A DNA stretch of 64,000 nt from an uncultured Clostridia bacterium (GTDB lineage: Bacteria > Bacillota > Clostridia > Oscillospirales > Acutalibacteraceae), in contig CAMNST010000007.1 of NCBI GenBank assembly GCA_946555465.1, positions 62,001-126,000 of the forward strand, written 5' to 3'. Below, one piece after another: positions 1 to 8,924 of the stretch (position 1 is its first letter; each line of letters starts with the position of its first letter). A program made the translations under genes and the position numbers. The notes beneath the pieces are model-generated. The model worked only from the letters and a program-made list of their open reading frames with translations, did not search any database and had not been told where the DNA came from.

Positions 1-833
<833 letters not shown>

Positions 834-861
834 TGATTGTTAATTTTAAGTTGGTGATGAT

Positions 862-1275
862 ATGAAAACCTTTCAATTAAAGATTATTGCCTCAAACAAG
901 GTGTTTTTCGACGGTGAAGCCCAAAGCCTGGTTGTACCTCATATTGACAAGGGTCTGAAAGGCTTTCTTGCAAATCATGAAAACTGTATTTTCCCTGTTG
1001 AAACAGGCGAGATGAAGATTATTGATGCCGAAGGCAGAACTATTAATGCATTTGTCGGAAACGGGTTTCTTGAGTTTCTTGATAATACGGCAATGCTTGT
1101 TTGTATATCGGCAGAACTGCCTGAAGAAATTGATGCACGGCGTGCAGAAGAAGCAAAAATCCGTGCAGAAGAGGAGTTAAGGCAGAAACGCTCTATTGTT
1201 GAATATCATCATACTCAGGCAAATCTTTCAAGAGCAATGGAAAGATTAAAGGTTAAAAACCGACATCAGATATAA
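862..1275 (+). CDS. atpC: F1Fo ATP synthase subunit epsilon
   Basis: Epsilon subunit (137 aa) of the F1 central stalk, which couples rotation and can inhibit ATP hydrolysis. The N-terminal beta-sandwich (about residues 1-85) carries a typical FQLKIIASNKVFFDGEA opening, and the C-terminal part (about 90-137) is the charged helical hairpin rich in Glu, Arg and Ala. Length is normal. It lies directly after atpD and before an intrinsic terminator, so it is the last gene of the atp operon. The ATG sits after a modest GGTGATG-type ribosome site. Confidence 0.95.
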   Translation: MKTFQLKIIASNKVFFDGEAQSLVVPHIDKGLKGFLANHENCIFPVETGEMKIIDAEGRTINAFVGNGFLEFLDNTAMLVCISAELPEEIDARRAEEAKIRAEEELRQKRSIVEYHHTQANLSRAMERLKVKNRHQI

Positions 1276-1286
1276 AGCAGTAATAA

Positions 1287-1320
1287 AAAGTGCAGTATCT
1301 TAAAGATACTGCACTTTCAT
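1287..1320 (+). terminator. Bidirectional intrinsic terminator after atpC
   Basis: A perfect stem of about 15 bp (1287-1301 with 1303-1317) closes over a tiny loop. It starts with an A-run and is followed by a T-containing stretch, so it can end both the atp operon and the convergent DUF523 gene. Confidence 0.85.
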
Positions 1321-1341
1321 ATTTGTATTTATATTTTAATT

Positions 1342-1770
1342 TCAATCAATTTTTTTAACCTGACTTTCACCGAGAACGGTTATTCCGTGTTCATAAAGCA
1401 AATGTGCCGTAATGCCGTTTCCGTTAATCAGTTTGCCGCTGAAAGAGCCGTCATATATTTTTCCGAAACCGCACGACGGACTGCGTTCTTTTAAAACTGC
1501 AATCTGGCATCCTGCTTCTTCTGCAATATAAAGTGCTTTTTCTGCGCCGTCATTAAACGCTTCGGTTAAGTCTTCACCATCTTTTGAAAAAACTTTTCCA
1601 TCCTTTATTTCACTCGGTACTCTCGGTATCGGCAGACCGGCAAAACACTCCGGGCATATCGGAATAAGCGTATGTTTTTTTTCAAGGGCAATAACATTTT
1701 CATTTTTATTATTGGTACCGTTATATTTGCAGTTTTCGCCAAGAAGACAGGCACTTACAAGAATTTTCAT
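1342..1770 (-). CDS. DUF523 (YbbK-type) protein
   Basis: A 142 aa protein of the DUF523 family, whose biochemical role is not established. The family pattern is clear: N-terminal MKILVSACLLG with a following CKYNG, then CPEC, GLPIPR and a RSPSCG block, so three cysteine motifs are kept and could bind metal or do redox chemistry (inference). Two ATGs lie in tandem; the second (1770) is preferred because its AGGAG site is better spaced. The gene overlaps the end of the upstream small membrane protein gene, so the two are co-transcribed. Confidence 0.85.
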   Translation of the reverse strand: MKILVSACLLGENCKYNGTNNKNENVIALEKKHTLIPICPECFAGLPIPRVPSEIKDGKVFSKDGEDLTEAFNDGAEKALYIAEEAGCQIAVLKERSPSCGFGKIYDGSFSGKLINGNGITAHLLYEHGITVLGESQVKKID

Positions 1771-1952
1771 CATTTTCTCCTTTTTAGTATAGTAACAAAA
1801 AATATAATAACTGCTATAACCATTATAAGTGCAATCAATGTTGAAAGTATTTCTCCGATAAACGGTATGTGTCCACTGATACCCAGAATTGCTACAAAAA
1901 ATATAAAAATCAATATAAAGGCAGCAATTATATTTGCTGTTTTTTTATTCAT
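1770..1952 (-). CDS. Small two-helix membrane protein, unknown
   Basis: A 60 aa protein starting MNKKTANIIA with two hydrophobic segments (about residues 5-24 and 36-55) joined by a short GHIPFIGEI turn, and ending in a basic KRRK tail, which suggests a small inner-membrane protein. I do not recognise a named family. A TTG four codons upstream could also serve, but the ATG at 1952 has a GGTG site at good distance. Its stop codon overlaps the tandem ATGs of the DUF523 gene, an arrangement typical of translational coupling. Confidence 0.55.
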   Translation of the reverse strand: MNKKTANIIAAFILIFIFFVAILGISGHIPFIGEILSTLIALIMVIAVIIFFVTILKRRK

Positions 1953-2085
1953 ATCAATCACCAAAATAATTTTAACATAAAAGATGACAATAGTCTACCG
2001 GAAAAATAAATAATAAATTAAAATCACCTTAACAAAATGTACGGTTTTAAATTATTAAAATTTGATGTCAAAATGTCAGAATATG

Positions 2086-2114
2086 TTGCAATATTTGCAG
2101 ATAAGTAATAATAT
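2086..2114 (+). promoter_or_regulatory. Candidate sigma-A promoter for xpt
   Basis: TTGCAA (2086-2091) and TAATAT (2109-2114) are separated by 17 bp. This is the best promoter match in the AT-rich gap before xpt and would give a leader of about 65 nt. Confidence 0.55.
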
Positions 2115-2117
2115 TAA

Positions 2118-2163
2118 GAAAATGGAGTTTTTGTTTTCAGCAAAGACTTTCATTTCCATTTTC
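2118..2163 (+). other. Leader hairpin upstream of xpt
   Basis: A 9 bp stem (2118-2126 with 2155-2163) closes a 28 nt loop in the predicted xpt leader. It does not match the purine riboswitch core, and no T-run follows, so it is not a terminator as it stands. It could affect translation, since the xpt start has only a weak ribosome site. Confidence 0.35.
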
Positions 2164-2187
2164 AAATTATTCAGATGGTAAATTTTT

Positions 2188-2766
2188 ATGGAATTATTAA
2201 AACAAAAAATATTGGCTGAGGGTGAAGTCTATGAAGGAAATATTCTTAAAGTAGACGGTTTTCTGAATCACCGCATAGATATTCCCTTTATGCGGCAGGT
2301 GGGCAAAGAGTTTCACCGATTATTCAAAGACGAAGGAATTAATAAAATTTTAACGATTGAGGCATCGGGTATTGCAATCGGTGCTTTGGTGGCTCAGGAA
2401 TTTGGATGTCCTCTTGTTTTTGCCAAAAAAACCAAAACAAAGAATATTGCCGGTGACGTTTACACCTCAAAGGTTGAGTCTTTTACACATGGTACAACTT
2501 ATGATATTATTGTTTCAAAACGTTTCCTTGACGAAAATGACAAAGTGCTTATTGTTGATGATTTTCTTGCAATCGGTAATGCACTTAACGGTCTTATCAG
2601 TCTTGTAAATGATAGCGGCGCTCAACTTGCAGGCTGCGGAGTTGTGATTGAGAAGGGCTTTCAGCACGGTGGAGATAAACTCAGAGAGCAGGGTATAAAG
2701 GTTGAATCACTTGCTATTATTGACGGTATGGACCATGAAAAAGGTGCAGTTTATTTCAGAGACTGA
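2188..2766 (+). CDS. xpt: Xanthine phosphoribosyltransferase
   Basis: Converts xanthine and PRPP to XMP in purine salvage; cytoplasmic. The 192 aa protein aligns along its length with the Bacillus Xpt pattern: VDGFLNHRID near residues 22-31, TIEASGIAIG near 56-65, and the PRPP loop VLIVDDFLAIG near 120-130. Length is normal. The ATG at 2188 lacks a strong Shine-Dalgarno site. It stands 64 bases upstream of a nucleoside-uptake ABC operon on the same strand, so uptake and salvage of purines are grouped here. Unlike many Firmicute xpt genes, no purine riboswitch was found upstream. Confidence 0.93.
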   Translation: MELLKQKILAEGEVYEGNILKVDGFLNHRIDIPFMRQVGKEFHRLFKDEGINKILTIEASGIAIGALVAQEFGCPLVFAKKTKTKNIAGDVYTSKVESFTHGTTYDIIVSKRFLDENDKVLIVDDFLAIGNALNGLISLVNDSGAQLAGCGVVIEKGFQHGGDKLREQGIKVESLAIIDGMDHEKGAVYFRD

Positions 2767-2830
2767 TTTTAATATGGTTATTCGGCAAAATGCCTTATAA
2801 TAAAATTTATTTTGTACGGAGGAAAACAAA

Positions 2831-4045
2831 ATGAAATTGGCAAAGAAAATTCTGGCAGTTGTTTTATCTGTTCTCTTTGTTGCAGGCTGCTTTGCAGGCT
2901 GTTCAGCAGGTGAGAAAGATAAGAAAGACGACGCAAACGCTGACGTTAAGGTAGGTTTCATTTATTTGCATGATGAAAACTCAACTTATGACCTTAACTT
3001 CATCAATGCCGCAAAAGAGGCGTGTGAAGAACTCGGCGTAACAAAAGTTGAAAAAACCAATATCCCTGAGGGTCAGGAATGTCTTGAAGCAGCAAATGAC
3101 CTTGTAGATCAGGGCTGCACAATCATTTTTGCTGACAGTTTCGGTCATGAAGACTATATGATTGAGGCTGCCAAGGCACACACAGATGTTCAGTTCTGCC
3201 ACGCAACAGGTACAAAGGCTCATACAGAGAAACTTCCTAACTATCACAATGCTTTTGCATCAATCTATGAGGGTCGTTATCTTGCAGGTATTGCTGCAGG
3301 TATGAAACTCAATGCTATGATTGAAGCAGGCGATTTCAAAGCAGAAGATGCAAAAATCGGTTATGTTGGTGCATTTACATATGCAGAAGTTATTTCAGGT
3401 TATACTTCATTCTTCCTTGGTGCACGTTCAGTTTGCCCATCAGCAACTATGGAAGTAACATTCACAGGTTCATGGTATGATGAAACTGCTGAAAAAGAAG
3501 CCGCAAACAAACTTATTGCAAACGGATGCAAACTTATCAGCCAGCATGCTGACTCAATGGGTGCACCTACTGCTTGCGAAACAGCAGGTGTTCCAAACGT
3601 TTCTTACAACGGAAGCACTGTAACCGCTTGTCCTAACACATTTATCGTTTCTTCAAGAATCAACTGGGCTCCATATTACAAATATGTGATTCAGTCTGTA
3701 ATTGACGGCACTGCTATTGATGCTGACTGGACAGGCACTCTTTCAACTGACTCAGTTCTTCTTACAGAAGTAAACGAAACTGCTGCTGTTGCAGGTACTC
3801 AGGATGCGATTGATAAGGCTAAGGAAGAACTCAAAGCAGGTACTCTCCATGTATTTGATACATCAGCATTTACTGTTGAAGGCAAAACCCTTGACAGTTA
3901 TATGGCAGATGTTGATACAGATGCTGATTATACACCTGATACAGAAGTAATTAAAGACGGTTATTTCCATGAATCAGAATTCCGTTCTGCTCCTTACTTT
4001 GACCTCAGAATTGACGGAATCACTCTTCTTGACGAAGCATTCTAA
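2831..4045 (+). CDS. BMP-family nucleoside-binding lipoprotein
   Basis: Extracellular substrate-binding protein of a nucleoside ABC transporter (BMP/PnrA/Med family), 404 aa. The N-terminus is a lipoprotein signal with a lipobox ending at Cys20 (VAGC), and a second possible one at Cys24. The mature part begins VKVGFIYLHDENS and has the two-lobed periplasmic-binding-protein pattern, with GRYLAGIAAGM and IGYVGAFTYAEV typical of BMP proteins. The start has a GGAGG site. Genes for the ATPase and two permeases follow after a hairpin. The ligand is most likely a purine nucleoside, inferred from the family and from adjacent xpt. Confidence 0.9.
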   Translation: MKLAKKILAVVLSVLFVAGCFAGCSAGEKDKKDDANADVKVGFIYLHDENSTYDLNFINAAKEACEELGVTKVEKTNIPEGQECLEAANDLVDQGCTIIFADSFGHEDYMIEAAKAHTDVQFCHATGTKAHTEKLPNYHNAFASIYEGRYLAGIAAGMKLNAMIEAGDFKAEDAKIGYVGAFTYAEVISGYTSFFLGARSVCPSATMEVTFTGSWYDETAEKEAANKLIANGCKLISQHADSMGAPTACETAGVPNVSYNGSTVTACPNTFIVSSRINWAPYYKYVIQSVIDGTAIDADWTGTLSTDSVLLTEVNETAAVAGTQDAIDKAKEELKAGTLHVFDTSAFTVEGKTLDSYMADVDTDADYTPDTEVIKDGYFHESEFRSAPYFDLRIDGITLLDEAF

Positions 4046-4100
4046 GTTGAAGTGAATTTATTCAAAAACATATTGTGAACGCAGTTTGACGCTCACATCG

Positions 4101-4134
4101 GGGTGACAAGACACTGTACTGAGCCTTGTCACCC
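4101..4134 (+). other. Intercistronic hairpin between binding protein and ABC genes
   Basis: A perfect 10 bp stem (4101-4110 with 4125-4134) over a 14 nt loop is followed by a second small A/T stem (about 4132-4150) but no T-run. Such hairpins commonly protect the upstream mRNA or partly stop transcription, giving more binding protein than transporter. Confidence 0.6.
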
Positions 4135-4202
4135 TAAAAAATTTTAGGGGAGTTATCTGTTTTATCATATATAACCCTGAAAAAGAATAACGGAGGTCAG
4201 TT

Positions 4203-5741
4203 ATGAGTGAACAATTTGCAGTTGAAATGAAAGGCGTAACTAAAAAGTTCGGTCATGTAGTTGCGAATAAAGATGTAAATCTTCAGGTTAAAAGAGGCGA
4301 GATTCTTGCTGTTTTAGGTGAAAACGGCAGTGGCAAGACTACTCTTATGAATATGCTTTCGGGAATTTATTTCCCTGATGAAGGCCAGATTTTTGTTGAC
4401 GGAAACGAAGTTGTAATTAAGTCGCCGAAAGATGCTTTTAAATATAAAATCGGTATGATTCATCAGCATTTTAAACTTGTTGATGTTTTTAATGCTACCG
4501 AAAATATTGTTCTTGGTATTAATGACGGTAAAAAATATAACATAAAAGAAGCCGAAAAAAGAGTTAAGGATATTACAGAAAAATACGGTTTTGAAATTAA
4601 CTTAAACAGTAAAATTTATGAAATGTCTGTGTCTGAAAAACAGACGATTGAAATTATCAAGGTGCTTTACAGGGGGGCTGATGTTCTTATTCTTGATGAA
4701 CCTACCGCTGTTTTAACACCGCAGGAAACAAGCAGATTATTCGACATTCTCCGCCGTATGCGTGAGGATAATAAGTCGATTATTATAATTACCCATAAAC
4801 TCCATGAGGTTTTGGCATTGACCGACAGAGTTGCTGTTCTTCGCAAAGGCGAATATATCGGAACAGTTGAAACAAAAGATGCCACTGAACAGTCATTGAC
4901 CGAAATGATGGTCGGCAAAAAAATTTCACTCAATATTCAAAGAACGGATCCCGTTAATTCTAAAGACAGACTCATTGTAAAAAATATAACAACAACCAAT
5001 GCAGAGGGCAGAAAGGTTATAAATAATGTTTCTTTTACTGCCAAATCGGGCGAAATTCTCGGTATAGCAGGCATTGCGGGCAGCGGGCAGCGTGAACTTT
5101 TAGAGGCTATCGCCGGACTTCAGAAACTTGAAGAAGGTGAAATTCTCTACTGTGAGAAAGACGGTGAAGATGCCGTAAATCTCAGGGATAAAACACCTAC
5201 TCAGATAAGAGATATGGGGGTAAGACTTTCTTTTGTTCCTGAGGACAGACTTGGTATGGGCCTTGTCGGCAATATGGATATTACCGATAATATGATGCTC
5301 AGAAGTTACAAAAAGGGCCGCTCTGTTTTTCTTGACAGAAAAAATCCGAAAGATCTGGCTGAAAATATTATTAAAAGTCTTGAGGTTGTTACTCCCAACA
5401 CATCAACACCGGTCCGCAGGCTTTCGGGCGGTAATGTTCAAAAGGTGCTTGTAGGGCGTGAAATTGCAGCCAATCCCAAAGTGCTTATGGTTGCTTACCC
5501 TGTAAGAGGGCTTGATATTAATTCATCTTATACGATTTATAATCTTCTCACAAAGCAGAAAGAAAACGGCGTTGCCGTTATATTTGTCGGGGAAGATTTA
5601 GATGTTCTTATTGAACTGTGTGACCGCATTATGGTTATAAATTCAGGTGAAATAACGGGAATTGTTGACGGAAGAAATGCTGTTAAGGAAGAAATAGGTC
5701 TTCTTATGGTTAAAAATTCAGAAGGGGAGGAAAACAAATAA
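4203..5741 (+). CDS. Nucleoside ABC transporter ATP-binding protein
   Basis: Tandem ATPase (512 aa) that powers the nucleoside importer (NupA/YufO type). The first domain has Walker A GENGSGKTT (residues 39-47), a signature in the form SVSEKQ and Walker B VLILDEPTAVL. The second has the degenerate GIAGSGQRE loop usual for this class, a good LSGGNVQK signature, and a Walker B region reading LMVAYPVRGLD, in which the usual acidic residues are lost. One catalytically strong and one weak site is common in sugar and nucleoside import ATPases. Strong GGAGG site; the stop overlaps the permease ATG by one base. Confidence 0.93.
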   Translation: MSEQFAVEMKGVTKKFGHVVANKDVNLQVKRGEILAVLGENGSGKTTLMNMLSGIYFPDEGQIFVDGNEVVIKSPKDAFKYKIGMIHQHFKLVDVFNATENIVLGINDGKKYNIKEAEKRVKDITEKYGFEINLNSKIYEMSVSEKQTIEIIKVLYRGADVLILDEPTAVLTPQETSRLFDILRRMREDNKSIIIITHKLHEVLALTDRVAVLRKGEYIGTVETKDATEQSLTEMMVGKKISLNIQRTDPVNSKDRLIVKNITTTNAEGRKVINNVSFTAKSGEILGIAGIAGSGQRELLEAIAGLQKLEEGEILYCEKDGEDAVNLRDKTPTQIRDMGVRLSFVPEDRLGMGLVGNMDITDNMMLRSYKKGRSVFLDRKNPKDLAENIIKSLEVVTPNTSTPVRRLSGGNVQKVLVGREIAANPKVLMVAYPVRGLDINSSYTIYNLLTKQKENGVAVIFVGEDLDVLIELCDRIMVINSGEITGIVDGRNAVKEEIGLLMVKNSEGEENK

Positions 5742-6850
5742 TGAGCAGTAAAAATTCAAAAGTACGCGAACCTCTTTTTCATATTGCCAAAAGAGATTCT
5801 CTCCCTTGGTACAAGCCTTGGCTTATACGCATTGCTGCGGTTGTGATTGCGCTTATTGTCTGCGCGGTTATAACCATGTTTCTTACCCACGAAAACCCGA
5901 TAAGTGTTTATGTTTCAATGTTTAAAGGTGCTTTCGGAACACCGAGAAGAATATGGAATCTTCTTCAGAGTCTTGCAATTCTTCTTTGTATATCACTTGC
6001 CGTTACTCCTGCATTTAAAATGCGGTTCTGGAATATCGGTGCCGAAGGACAGGTTCTTGTCGGCGGTCTTGCCACTGCCGCCTGTATGATTCTGCTTGGC
6101 GGAAAAATTCCAAACGCTCTGCTTATTCTTATAATGATTGTTGCAAGTATGCTCGGCGGCGCTATATGGGCAATTATTCCTGCCTTTTTTAAAGCGAAGT
6201 ATAACACAAACGAAACGCTGTTTACCCTTATGATGAACTATGTCGGCATACAGTTGGTATCATATTTTGTTGTTGTGTGGGAAGTGCCTAAAGGTTCCGG
6301 CAAAATCGGTATTATCAATCAGTCCACACATGACGGCTGGCTGCCGACAATAGGCGAGTATGACTATCTGCTTAACATTATCATCGTATTTGTTATAACA
6401 ATTTTAATGCATGTTTATCTCAAATACAGCAAACACGGTTATGAACTTTCTGTTGTAGGCGAGAGTGAAAATACAGCAAGATATATCGGTATTAACGTAA
6501 AGAAAGTAATTATGAGAACAATGCTTCTCTCAGGTGCTGTGTGCGGCATTGCAGGCCTTCTTCTTGTAGGCGGAACCAATCACACCATTACAACTACAAC
6601 GGCAAACGGCAGAGGATTTACGGCTATAATGGTATCGTGGCTTGCTCAGTTTAATCCTATTTATATGATTATGACCTCGTTTCTGATTGTTTTTCTCGAA
6701 AAGGGTGCAAACGAAATTTCAACTGTTTTCGGTCTTAATCAGTCTTTCTCCGATATCATTACGGGTATTATTCTGTTTTTTATTATCGGCAGTGAGTTTT
6801 TCATTAATTACGAGTTAAAGTTTCATCATTCGCGCAAGGAGGTAAAGTAA
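5741..6850 (+). CDS. Nucleoside ABC transporter permease (NupB/YufP type)
   Basis: First membrane subunit of the importer, 369 aa, BPD_transp_2 family. A cytoplasmic N-terminal stretch of about 30 residues leads into a first helix (IAAVVIALIVCAVI), and about eight hydrophobic segments follow. The family motif with FWNIGAEGQVLVGG (about residues 91-105) is present, as is the conserved VGESENTARYIGIN loop near 245. It overlaps the ATPase gene by one base and is followed one base later by the partner permease, so the subunits are translationally coupled. Confidence 0.92.
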   Translation: MSSKNSKVREPLFHIAKRDSLPWYKPWLIRIAAVVIALIVCAVITMFLTHENPISVYVSMFKGAFGTPRRIWNLLQSLAILLCISLAVTPAFKMRFWNIGAEGQVLVGGLATAACMILLGGKIPNALLILIMIVASMLGGAIWAIIPAFFKAKYNTNETLFTLMMNYVGIQLVSYFVVVWEVPKGSGKIGIINQSTHDGWLPTIGEYDYLLNIIIVFVITILMHVYLKYSKHGYELSVVGESENTARYIGINVKKVIMRTMLLSGAVCGIAGLLLVGGTNHTITTTTANGRGFTAIMVSWLAQFNPIYMIMTSFLIVFLEKGANEISTVFGLNQSFSDIITGIILFFIIGSEFFINYELKFHHSRKEVK

Positions 6851-6851
6851 T

Positions 6852-7847
6852 ATGTTTACAGCAACAACAGTTATAACTTTTATCCAGCGTGCAATTTTGC
6901 AGGGAATACCGATTCTTTATGGTTCAACCGGTGAAATTTTAACTGAGAAATCAGGAAACCTTAATCTTGGTATACCGGGTATAATGTATGTCGGCGGAAT
7001 AAGCGGTGTTATCGGTGCATTCCTTTATGAGAATTCGGCAAGCGGCGAAATCAACGGCTTTCTGGCAATATTCATTCCGCTTATATGCACGATTTTAGGT
7101 TCTCTTATTATGGGACTGATCTATTGTTTCCTTACAATTACACTTAGAGCAAATCAGAATGTAACCGGTCTTGCAATGACAACTTTCGGCGTAGGTTTCG
7201 GTAACTTTTTCGGTGCATCTCTTGTTAAACTTACAGGCAGTGATATTCCTTCTGTTGCCCTTACAAGAACAAGCCGTTTCTTTACCCAGTCATTTCCTTT
7301 TGCAGACAGTATGGGCTGGTTCGGAAAAATTTTTCTCTCATACGGATTTATGACATATATGGCTATTATAATTGCCATTGTATGTGCCGTATTCCTTAAA
7401 AAGACAAAGGGCGGACTTCATCTTCGTGCAGTTGGTGAAAACCCGGCAACAGCAGATGCCGCAGGTATTAATGTTGAAAAATCAAAATATCTTGCAACCT
7501 GCATAGGCAGTGTAATTGCGGGCTTCGGCGGTCTTTTCTATGTTATGGATTATGCAAACGGTGTATGGTCAAACGAAGGTTTCGGTGACCGCGGATGGCT
7601 TGCTATCGCACTTGTTATCTTTGCGATATGGCGCCCTAACATCGGCATATTCGGCTCAATCCTTTTTGGCGGACTTTATATTGTTTATCTCTTTATTCCG
7701 GGTCTTAAAATGAGTACGCAGGAACTTTTCAAAATGCTTCCTTATATTGTAACGATCATTGTTCTTATCATTGTAAGTGCAAGAAAGAAAAGGGAAAATC
7801 AGCCGCCCGCTTCGTTGGGACTTTCCTATTTCAGAGAAGAAAGGTAA
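6852..7847 (+). CDS. Nucleoside ABC transporter permease (NupC/YufQ type)
   Basis: Second membrane subunit, 331 aa, same superfamily as its neighbour but shorter. It shows LTEKSGNLNLGIPGIM near residues 30-45, equivalent to the NIGAEGQ motif of the partner, and the coupling-loop VGENPATADAAGIN near 196-209, with eight to nine predicted helices. It is the last gene of the importer operon, and an intrinsic terminator starts seven bases after the stop. The pair would form the heterodimeric channel for nucleosides delivered by the BMP lipoprotein. Confidence 0.92.
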   Translation: MFTATTVITFIQRAILQGIPILYGSTGEILTEKSGNLNLGIPGIMYVGGISGVIGAFLYENSASGEINGFLAIFIPLICTILGSLIMGLIYCFLTITLRANQNVTGLAMTTFGVGFGNFFGASLVKLTGSDIPSVALTRTSRFFTQSFPFADSMGWFGKIFLSYGFMTYMAIIIAIVCAVFLKKTKGGLHLRAVGENPATADAAGINVEKSKYLATCIGSVIAGFGGLFYVMDYANGVWSNEGFGDRGWLAIALVIFAIWRPNIGIFGSILFGGLYIVYLFIPGLKMSTQELFKMLPYIVTIIVLIIVSARKKRENQPPASLGLSYFREER

Positions 7848-7853
7848 ATTAAT

Positions 7854-7886
7854 ATCCCTCCTTATTATTTTGAGGAGGGATTTTTG
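7854..7886 (+). terminator. Intrinsic terminator of the nucleoside transporter operon
   Basis: A 9 bp GC-containing stem (7854-7862 with 7873-7881) is followed directly by five T. It ends the ABC operon just before the acetyltransferase gene. Confidence 0.85.
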
Positions 7887-7895
7887 GGAGTTTTT

Positions 7896-8393
7896 ATGAA
7901 TATAAAGATAAGAAAATACAGCGAAAAAGATTTGCCGCAGATGATCGAAATATGGAATGAAGTTGTAGAAGACGGCGTTGCCTTTCCGCAGGAAAATACG
8001 CTTGACTTCATTTCGGGCAAAGCGTTCTTCTCCTCACAGAGTTACTGCGGTGTTGCCGTGAATGATGAAAACAAGGTTTGCGGACTTTATATTTTGCATC
8101 CAAATAATATCGGCAGATGTGCTCATATCTGCAATGCAAGTTATGCAGTGCCGTCAGAGTTAAGGGGAAAGCATATCGGTGAAAAACTTGTTAAAGACTG
8201 TATGCTTCAGGGCAAAAATATCGGTTTTAAAATTCTTCAGTTTAATGCTGTTGTTGAGAGCAATACTGCTGCAAGACGGCTTTATGAAAAAATCGGATTT
8301 ATCCGTCTCGGAACAATTCCGAAAGGCTTTCGTTCAAAAAGCGGTGCGTATTTAAACATCTGTCCGTATTATATTGAACTTCGGGCAAAGTAA
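7896..8393 (+). CDS. GNAT-family N-acetyltransferase
   Basis: A 165 aa acetyl-CoA-dependent acyltransferase with unknown substrate. The GNAT fold is visible: an N-terminal IRKYSEKDLPQMIEIWNEV, the acetyl-CoA loop in the LRGKHIGEKLV stretch (R-x-x-G-x-G/A type), and the late AARRLYEKIGFIRLG motif near the C-terminus. An in-frame TTG at 7884 lies inside the terminator tail, so the ATG at 7896 with its GGGAG site is chosen. It stands alone after the transporter terminator and its own promoter is not obvious. Confidence 0.8.
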   Translation: MNIKIRKYSEKDLPQMIEIWNEVVEDGVAFPQENTLDFISGKAFFSSQSYCGVAVNDENKVCGLYILHPNNIGRCAHICNASYAVPSELRGKHIGEKLVKDCMLQGKNIGFKILQFNAVVESNTAARRLYEKIGFIRLGTIPKGFRSKSGAYLNICPYYIELRAK

Positions 8394-8404
8394 ATCGGTT
8401 ATTT

Positions 8405-8413
8405 TGATATAAT
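8405..8413 (+). promoter_or_regulatory. Extended -10 promoter for yccF-like gene
   Basis: A perfect extended -10, TGATATAAT, lies 24 bases before the GTG start at 8437. No good -35 is seen at 16-18 bp, as expected for extended -10 promoters. Confidence 0.45.
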
Positions 8414-8436
8414 AAAATCTAATTGGAGGTGGTGCT

Positions 8437-8802
8437 GTGTCATCATTAGGTAATTTTCTTTGGTTTATCTTCGGCGGTCTGATCAGCGGACTCAGTTGGT
8501 TCTTTGTCGGCTGTCTCTGGTGCATAACAATTATCGGCATACCTATTGCCAAGCAGTGTTTTAAACTTGCATCCGTAAGTTTTTTCCCATTCAAAAAAGA
8601 AATTGAATACGGCGGCGGTGCCGTTTCCCTTTTTGCAAATATAATCTGGATTCTGTTTTCGGGTATTCCGCTGGCACTTGAACATCTTGCGTGGGGTGTT
8701 GTTTTGTGCATCACTATAATTGGTATTCCATTCGGCAAACAGCAGTTTAAACTTGCCAAACTGGCACTTATGCCATTCGGTGCAAAAGTAAAAGATAAAT
8801 AA
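8437..8802 (+). CDS. YccF-domain membrane protein
   Basis: A 121 aa inner-membrane protein made of two copies of the YccF domain. Each half contains a hydrophobic helix followed by the repeated CITIIGIP(I/F) motif and a QxFKLA stretch, at about residues 28-50 and 88-110. The start is GTG, chosen because GGAGG lies seven bases upstream. Function is not established for the family. It appears to be a single-gene unit, with an extended -10 promoter before it and a strong terminator after it. Confidence 0.85.
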   Translation: MSSLGNFLWFIFGGLISGLSWFFVGCLWCITIIGIPIAKQCFKLASVSFFPFKKEIEYGGGAVSLFANIIWILFSGIPLALEHLAWGVVLCITIIGIPFGKQQFKLAKLALMPFGAKVKDK

Positions 8803-8809
8803 GTTTATG

Positions 8810-8855
8810 AAAAAAGACGGTACAGTTAAAACACTGTATCGTCTTTTTTGTTTTT
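8810..8855 (+). terminator. Bidirectional terminator
   Basis: A long stem (about 8810-8826 with 8833-8850) begins in an A-run and ends in a T-run. It can end the yccF-like gene and act as a downstream stop for the minus-strand kinase operon. Confidence 0.85.
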
Positions 8856-8924
8856 ACCTGACTTTTTCATAAAACAGGTGGTTATGATTTTGTCTTAATG
8901 GATAAGAATTATTGAAAAAGAATC

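Noticed and set aside
1992-2001. AGTCTACCGG, similar to part of the purine riboswitch core, upstream of xpt
   Set aside because: The other conserved parts (ATATGG before it, the P1 closing stem) are missing, and it lies upstream of the likely promoter at 2086-2114, so it would not be in the xpt transcript.
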